Notes under the pieces: model-generated
What the model was told of the DNA's origin: nothing
What the model saw: the letters and a program-made list of their open reading frames with translations, nothing else
Databases searched by the model: none
Assembly: GCF_047425865.1 (NCBI RefSeq)
Contig: NZ_CP179735.1
Reading direction: 5' to 3' (one strand)
Source of the DNA: Macrococcoides equi
GTDB lineage: Bacteria > Bacillota > Bacilli > Staphylococcales > Staphylococcaceae
DNA length: 64,000 bases
Shown: positions 61,024-64,000 of the stretch, piece by piece
How positions within the stretch are numbered: position 1 is the first letter of the stretch
Layout: every line of letters starts with the position of its first letter
Program-made: the position numbers and the translations under genes

Positions 61024-61917
61024 ATGTTTCTTAAACATCATGAACCTGATAACAAGATAAAATATTTAATGAATGTTGATGGAAGATGTGAGTTAACTCT
61101 GGATGATAGTGTTACTTTATATGCGTATCAGATGGGGTATGAAGGTGAAAACTATTTTTATGAAATGTTAAATACAGTTGAAGGTTCAATAAAGCTGTGG
61201 GATATTACGTTGAAAGAATCGAGTAAAGCTCAATTTGATTTTTTAGTGATAGGTGGAGGCTGGATACTTCATTTTGATGTGAAAAATTATACAGGTGACT
61301 ATACATATATTGATGGATTGTTTAAAAAAGATAACGGTAAAGTTGATCAAACAATCATCAGCCAACTGAAACGCGCGGATATTATCTTGCCTCAATTTTT
61401 AATGAAGAACGGTTTTAACCATCAGCATGAAAGTCGTATCATTTTTGTGAATGAGCGTTTTAATTTGAAAAACTTTAATGGAGATAATGCAATTAAATTC
61501 GCGGGACAAATTCCATCTATCATTGAATACTTAAAACGATTAGGTCCCCCAACCGATGAAGATTATCGCTTAGCACATGCGCTTATCCAGGCGAATGATG
61601 TAGAAGAGAGAAGATTTCCATATTATGATTACAGTCTGATGAAAAAAGGATATCGCTGTCCTGCATGTAGACGATTTGGAAAGGTGGAGGTGGTGGTCAA
61701 TAGAAAGAATGTTCAATGTAAATGTGGAAGAAAAATATTAAAAGAACGCTATATCGTTGAATGTGCACAACAAGTTTGGATATTAAAAAATACTCCCTTT
61801 AAAATAAGTGATATTGCTTTGTGGAGTGGCTGTGATATAAAAACTATTCAAAGAGCATTGATAAGATATTGTAAATTTAAAGGCAAGAACAAGGCGAGAA
61901 TCTATTGGTTCGAATAG
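61024..61917 (+). CDS. NERD-domain protein with zinc ribbon and C-terminal HTH
   Basis: The 297-aa protein begins with a NERD (nuclease-related) domain, about residues 38-150: GYEGENYFYEML, AQFDFLVIGGGWILHFDVKNYTG. The usual E-x-K of the restriction-like core reads D-V-K here, so activity is uncertain. A four-Cys zinc ribbon follows (RCPACRRFG, then CKCGRK), and the end looks like a helix-turn-helix (FKISDIALWSGCDIKTIQRALIRYC). The start follows TTAGGAGG. It lies between pyrG and DUF2529, neighbours in related genomes, and beside a palindromic repeat array. A DNA-directed or defence role is possible. Confidence 0.82.
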   Translation: MFLKHHEPDNKIKYLMNVDGRCELTLDDSVTLYAYQMGYEGENYFYEMLNTVEGSIKLWDITLKESSKAQFDFLVIGGGWILHFDVKNYTGDYTYIDGLFKKDNGKVDQTIISQLKRADIILPQFLMKNGFNHQHESRIIFVNERFNLKNFNGDNAIKFAGQIPSIIEYLKRLGPPTDEDYRLAHALIQANDVEERRFPYYDYSLMKKGYRCPACRRFGKVEVVVNRKNVQCKCGRKILKERYIVECAQQVWILKNTPFKISDIALWSGCDIKTIQRALIRYCKFKGKNKARIYWFE

Positions 61918-61946
61918 ATAGAGGTATGAAGATTAAGAAGAGTATG

Positions 61947-62392
61947 ACATGACTTATAAATACAAGATATCAGTCATATGGAAACGAAAATAAAGAAAAA
62001 CAGATATGACATGACTGATAAACACAAGATATCAGTCATGTGGCAGCAAAAATAAAGAAAAACAGATATGACGTGACTGATAAACACAAGATATCAGTCA
62101 TGTGGCAGCAAAAATAAAGAGAAATAGATATGACATGACTGATAAACATAAGATATCAGTCATGTGGCAGCAAATATAAAGAGAAACAGATATGACGTGA
62201 CTGATAAACACAAGATATCAGTCATGTGGAAACGAAAATAAAGAAAAACAGATATGACATGACTGATAAATACAAGATATCAGTCATGTGGCAGCAAATA
62301 TAAAGAGAAATAGATATGACATGACTGATAAACACAAGATATCAGTCATATGGAAATGAAAATAAAGAAAAATAGATATGACGTGACTGATA
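61947..62392. repeat. array 2 of 62-bp palindromic repeats (seven full units and a half)
   Basis: Units start at 61,947, 62,009, 62,071, 62,133, 62,195, 62,257, 62,319 and 62,381, an exact 62-bp period. Left arm ACATGACTGATA (or ACGTGACTGATA), spacer AACACAAGA, AATACAAGA or AACATAAGA, right arm TATCAGTCATGT or TATCAGTCATAT; linker of 29 nt beginning GGCAGC or GGAAAC/GGAAAT. Unit 8 has only its left arm. Several units form perfect 12-bp stems. It fills the gap between the NERD gene and the convergent DUF2529 gene. No protein gene overlaps it. Confidence 0.94.
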
Positions 62393-62437
62393 AATATATA
62401 TACAATCGCATCACTTGCTCATCTCACCCACACCCTC

Positions 62438-62932
62438 TTACTCTTCCACCAGCATTTCATGCATGACGCTGTATATCGCATAATAAATATAGTTCATCGC
62501 CATGAGGTGTGGTGTGATAATACGGCTGAAGTCTTCAGTCGGCACTAATGCACGTGGTGTACTTAAGTCGATAAAGTTCATCGCATTGATACCTTCGTGT
62601 TTATTGCACACAAGCACGTAATCGATGTCACGTGATTCTAAACTATCGACGAACGCGGCTGTACTTTCATCGTAGTTATCACTCATCACAAGCACACGGT
62701 CAGTTGCATCGACTAGATTATCTGAAGTATAAATAGCTGCATCGAATAAATTTTCTTTACTACTCGCTACAAAGTCTTCAAAGTATTTCAAATCGCCAAA
62801 GCCTTTAACGTAGATCTTTCCTTCACCTACGACTGCTTGTGCAAGTAATCTTCCGGCAATGTCTAACTCTGTTTCTTGCAAATCTATTCTTTTAAAGATA
62901 CCATTAATTTGGGTATTCATAATTTTAAGCAT
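62438..62932 (-). CDS. DUF2529 family protein (YwjG-like)
   Basis: The 164-aa protein has an SIS-like alpha/beta pattern (GKIYVKGFGDLKYFE, DRVLVMSDNYDES, DIDYVLVCNKHEG). In Bacillus the corresponding ywjG lies between pyrG and spo0F-fba; here it keeps that neighbourhood but is on the minus strand and parted from pyrG by the NERD gene and array 2. The start follows AGAGGG at close spacing; a second ATG is four codons on. Function unknown. Confidence 0.85.
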   Translation of the reverse strand: MLKIMNTQINGIFKRIDLQETELDIAGRLLAQAVVGEGKIYVKGFGDLKYFEDFVASSKENLFDAAIYTSDNLVDATDRVLVMSDNYDESTAAFVDSLESRDIDYVLVCNKHEGINAMNFIDLSTPRALVPTEDFSRIITPHLMAMNYIYYAIYSVMHEMLVEE

Positions 62933-62997
62933 GAAAATCCCTCTTTCTAAAATTATTACACTATATCATATCATAAATAATCAGGAGAAAGTATGCC

Positions 62998-63345
62998 ATG
63001 AAAATTCTAGTGGTTGATGATGAACCGAATATTCGCTTACTACTGCAGGAAATATTTAAGTTGAAGGGTTATACAACTGAACTTGCTGAAAACGGTAAAC
63101 GAGGTCTTGAAATGCTTAGGACAAATGACTATGATCTTGTATTTTTAGATCGTAAGATGCCTATAATGTCTGGCGATGAAGCTTTAAATGAACTGAGAAC
63201 TTTTTCCGATGTTCCCGTCTACCTTATTTCGGCTTTTCAGACGGACGAGCAGATTAAGTCTATTAAAGTGACAGGCGCTACTGGTGTGTTAATGAAGCCG
63301 TTTACAATTGACGAAGTTTTGAAAATTGCAGAAAACTTTGAATAA
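62998..63345 (+). CDS. single-domain response regulator (Spo0F-like)
   Basis: The 115-aa receiver has acidic pocket VVDDEP (5-10), phospho-acceptor Asp51 (VFLDRKMPIMSG), Thr/Ser region YLISAF and Lys in LMKPF, with no output domain. It resembles Spo0F, and as in Bacillus precedes fba. In non-sporulating relatives its phosphorelay partners are unknown. The start follows CAGGAGAAAG. Confidence 0.9.
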   Translation: MKILVVDDEPNIRLLLQEIFKLKGYTTELAENGKRGLEMLRTNDYDLVFLDRKMPIMSGDEALNELRTFSDVPVYLISAFQTDEQIKSIKVTGATGVLMKPFTIDEVLKIAENFE

Positions 63346-63436
63346 ATAAGACCATAAGACATGCAAAGAAGTAGTTGAAGTGCTATACTAACGTTATAAA
63401 AATAGTGCATATGCACAAACGAGGAGGATATTATCC

Positions 63437-64000
63437 ATGCCATTAGTTTCTATGAAAGAAATGTTAATCAAAGCTAAAGAAGGTGGTTATGCTGTTGGTC
63501 AATACAACCTTAACAACCTTGAATACACTCAAGCAATTTTAGGTGCGACACAAGAAGAGAATGCTCCAGTTATCTTAGGGGTTTCTGAAGGTGCAGCTAA
63601 ATATATGGGTGGTTTCTATACAGTAGTGAAAATGGTCGAAGGTTTAATGCACGACATGAACATTACAGTTCCTGTTGCGATTCATTTAGATCACGGTTCA
63701 AGTTTCGAAAACTGTAAAGCAGCGATTGATGCTGGATTTACTTCTGTAATGATCGATGCTTCTCATCACTCATTTGAAGAAAACGTTGAAATTACAAGCA
63801 AAGTTGTAGAATATGCACATTCTAAAGGCGTTTCTGTTGAAGCGGAATTAGGACGCGTTGGTGGTCAGGAAGATGACGTTGTTTCTGATGGTGTTGTTTA
63901 TGCTGATGCTAAAGAATGTCAGGAATTAGTTAAGAAGACTGGTATCGATTGCTTAGCACCTGCTTTAGGTTCAGTTCACGGACCTTACAAAGGTGAACCA
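63437..64000 (+). CDS. fba: class II fructose-1,6-bisphosphate aldolase (3' partial)
   Basis: The first 188 codons of a zinc-dependent aldolase are visible before the window ends. Signatures: MKEMLIKAKEGGYAVGQYN, HLDHGSSFENCKAAIDAGF with zinc-ligand His, MIDASHHSFEENV, EAELGRVGGQEDD and LAPALGSVHGPYKG. It cleaves fructose-1,6-bisphosphate in glycolysis. The start follows GAGGAGGA. Context (pyrG, DUF2529, receiver, fba) supports the assignment. Confidence 0.97.
   Translation, partial: MPLVSMKEMLIKAKEGGYAVGQYNLNNLEYTQAILGATQEENAPVILGVSEGAAKYMGGFYTVVKMVEGLMHDMNITVPVAIHLDHGSSFENCKAAIDAGFTSVMIDASHHSFEENVEITSKVVEYAHSKGVSVEAELGRVGGQEDDVVSDGVVYADAKECQELVKKTGIDCLAPALGSVHGPYKGEP

Overview
The window looks like a chromosomal piece of a low-GC Gram-positive of the Staphylococcaceae, most like Macrococcus. 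The reasons are an LPXTG surface protein, an aureolysin-like M4 protease beside a V8-like serine protease, a SarA/MarR-type regulator, a deoC-pdp-deoB cluster near dps and luxS, and the core block coaW, GNAT, rpoE, pyrG, DUF2529, Spo0F-like receiver, fba. This call rests on gene content and remembered synteny, not on a search. No rRNA, tRNA, CRISPR array or prophage was seen.

Layout. 1-10,030: the 3' part of a giant wall-anchored Rib/YPDG-repeat protein, whose start lies outside the window. 10,047-12,193: a large catalase with a sigma-B-like promoter. 13,225-22,252: a capsule operon (CapA/CapB, Wzy, Wzx, acetyltransferase, two glycosyltransferases, epimerase, UDP-sugar dehydrogenase) with no initiating sugar transferase. 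From wzy onward it is markedly AT-rich. 22,343-28,296: a secretion and protease area holding a 28-aa membrane peptide, a broken secreted-protein gene, the M4 and V8-like proteases, NhaC with a CcpA site, a tiny secreted peptide with a duplicated motif, and a SarA/MarR regulator. 29,011-35,342: GNAT, LytR-CpsA-Psr enzyme, UspA, butanediol-type dehydrogenase, an organic-anion MFS permease, DUF3169, and Dps under a PerR box. 35,383-40,035: the deoxyribonucleoside catabolic cluster. 40,371-45,863: a gtfB remnant, a CAP-domain protein, a short UvrA-like ATPase and small membrane proteins. 45,951-49,164 (minus strand): a homocysteine-to-cysteine operon in which a YrrT-like methyltransferase is fused to MccA, followed by MccB and LuxS. 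49,255-54,957: GrpB-family protein, a two-component system, then a SAM-riboswitch operon (M20 hydrolase, ATP-grasp ligase, 34-aa membrane peptide). 55,021-56,450: an IS110-family element. 56,801-64,000: the core block, interrupted by a NERD-domain gene and a repeat array.

The most unusual signal is a family of 33-bp palindromes with one fixed architecture: 12-nt arm, 9-nt spacer, 12-nt arm, always closing on GATA/TATC. It occurs as two tandem arrays, both with an exact 62-bp period (38,468-38,748 and 61,947-62,392), and as one solitary copy (45,894-45,926) with different arm sequences. The SAM-controlled M20/ATP-grasp/microprotein operon is the best candidate for an uncharacterised metabolic system.
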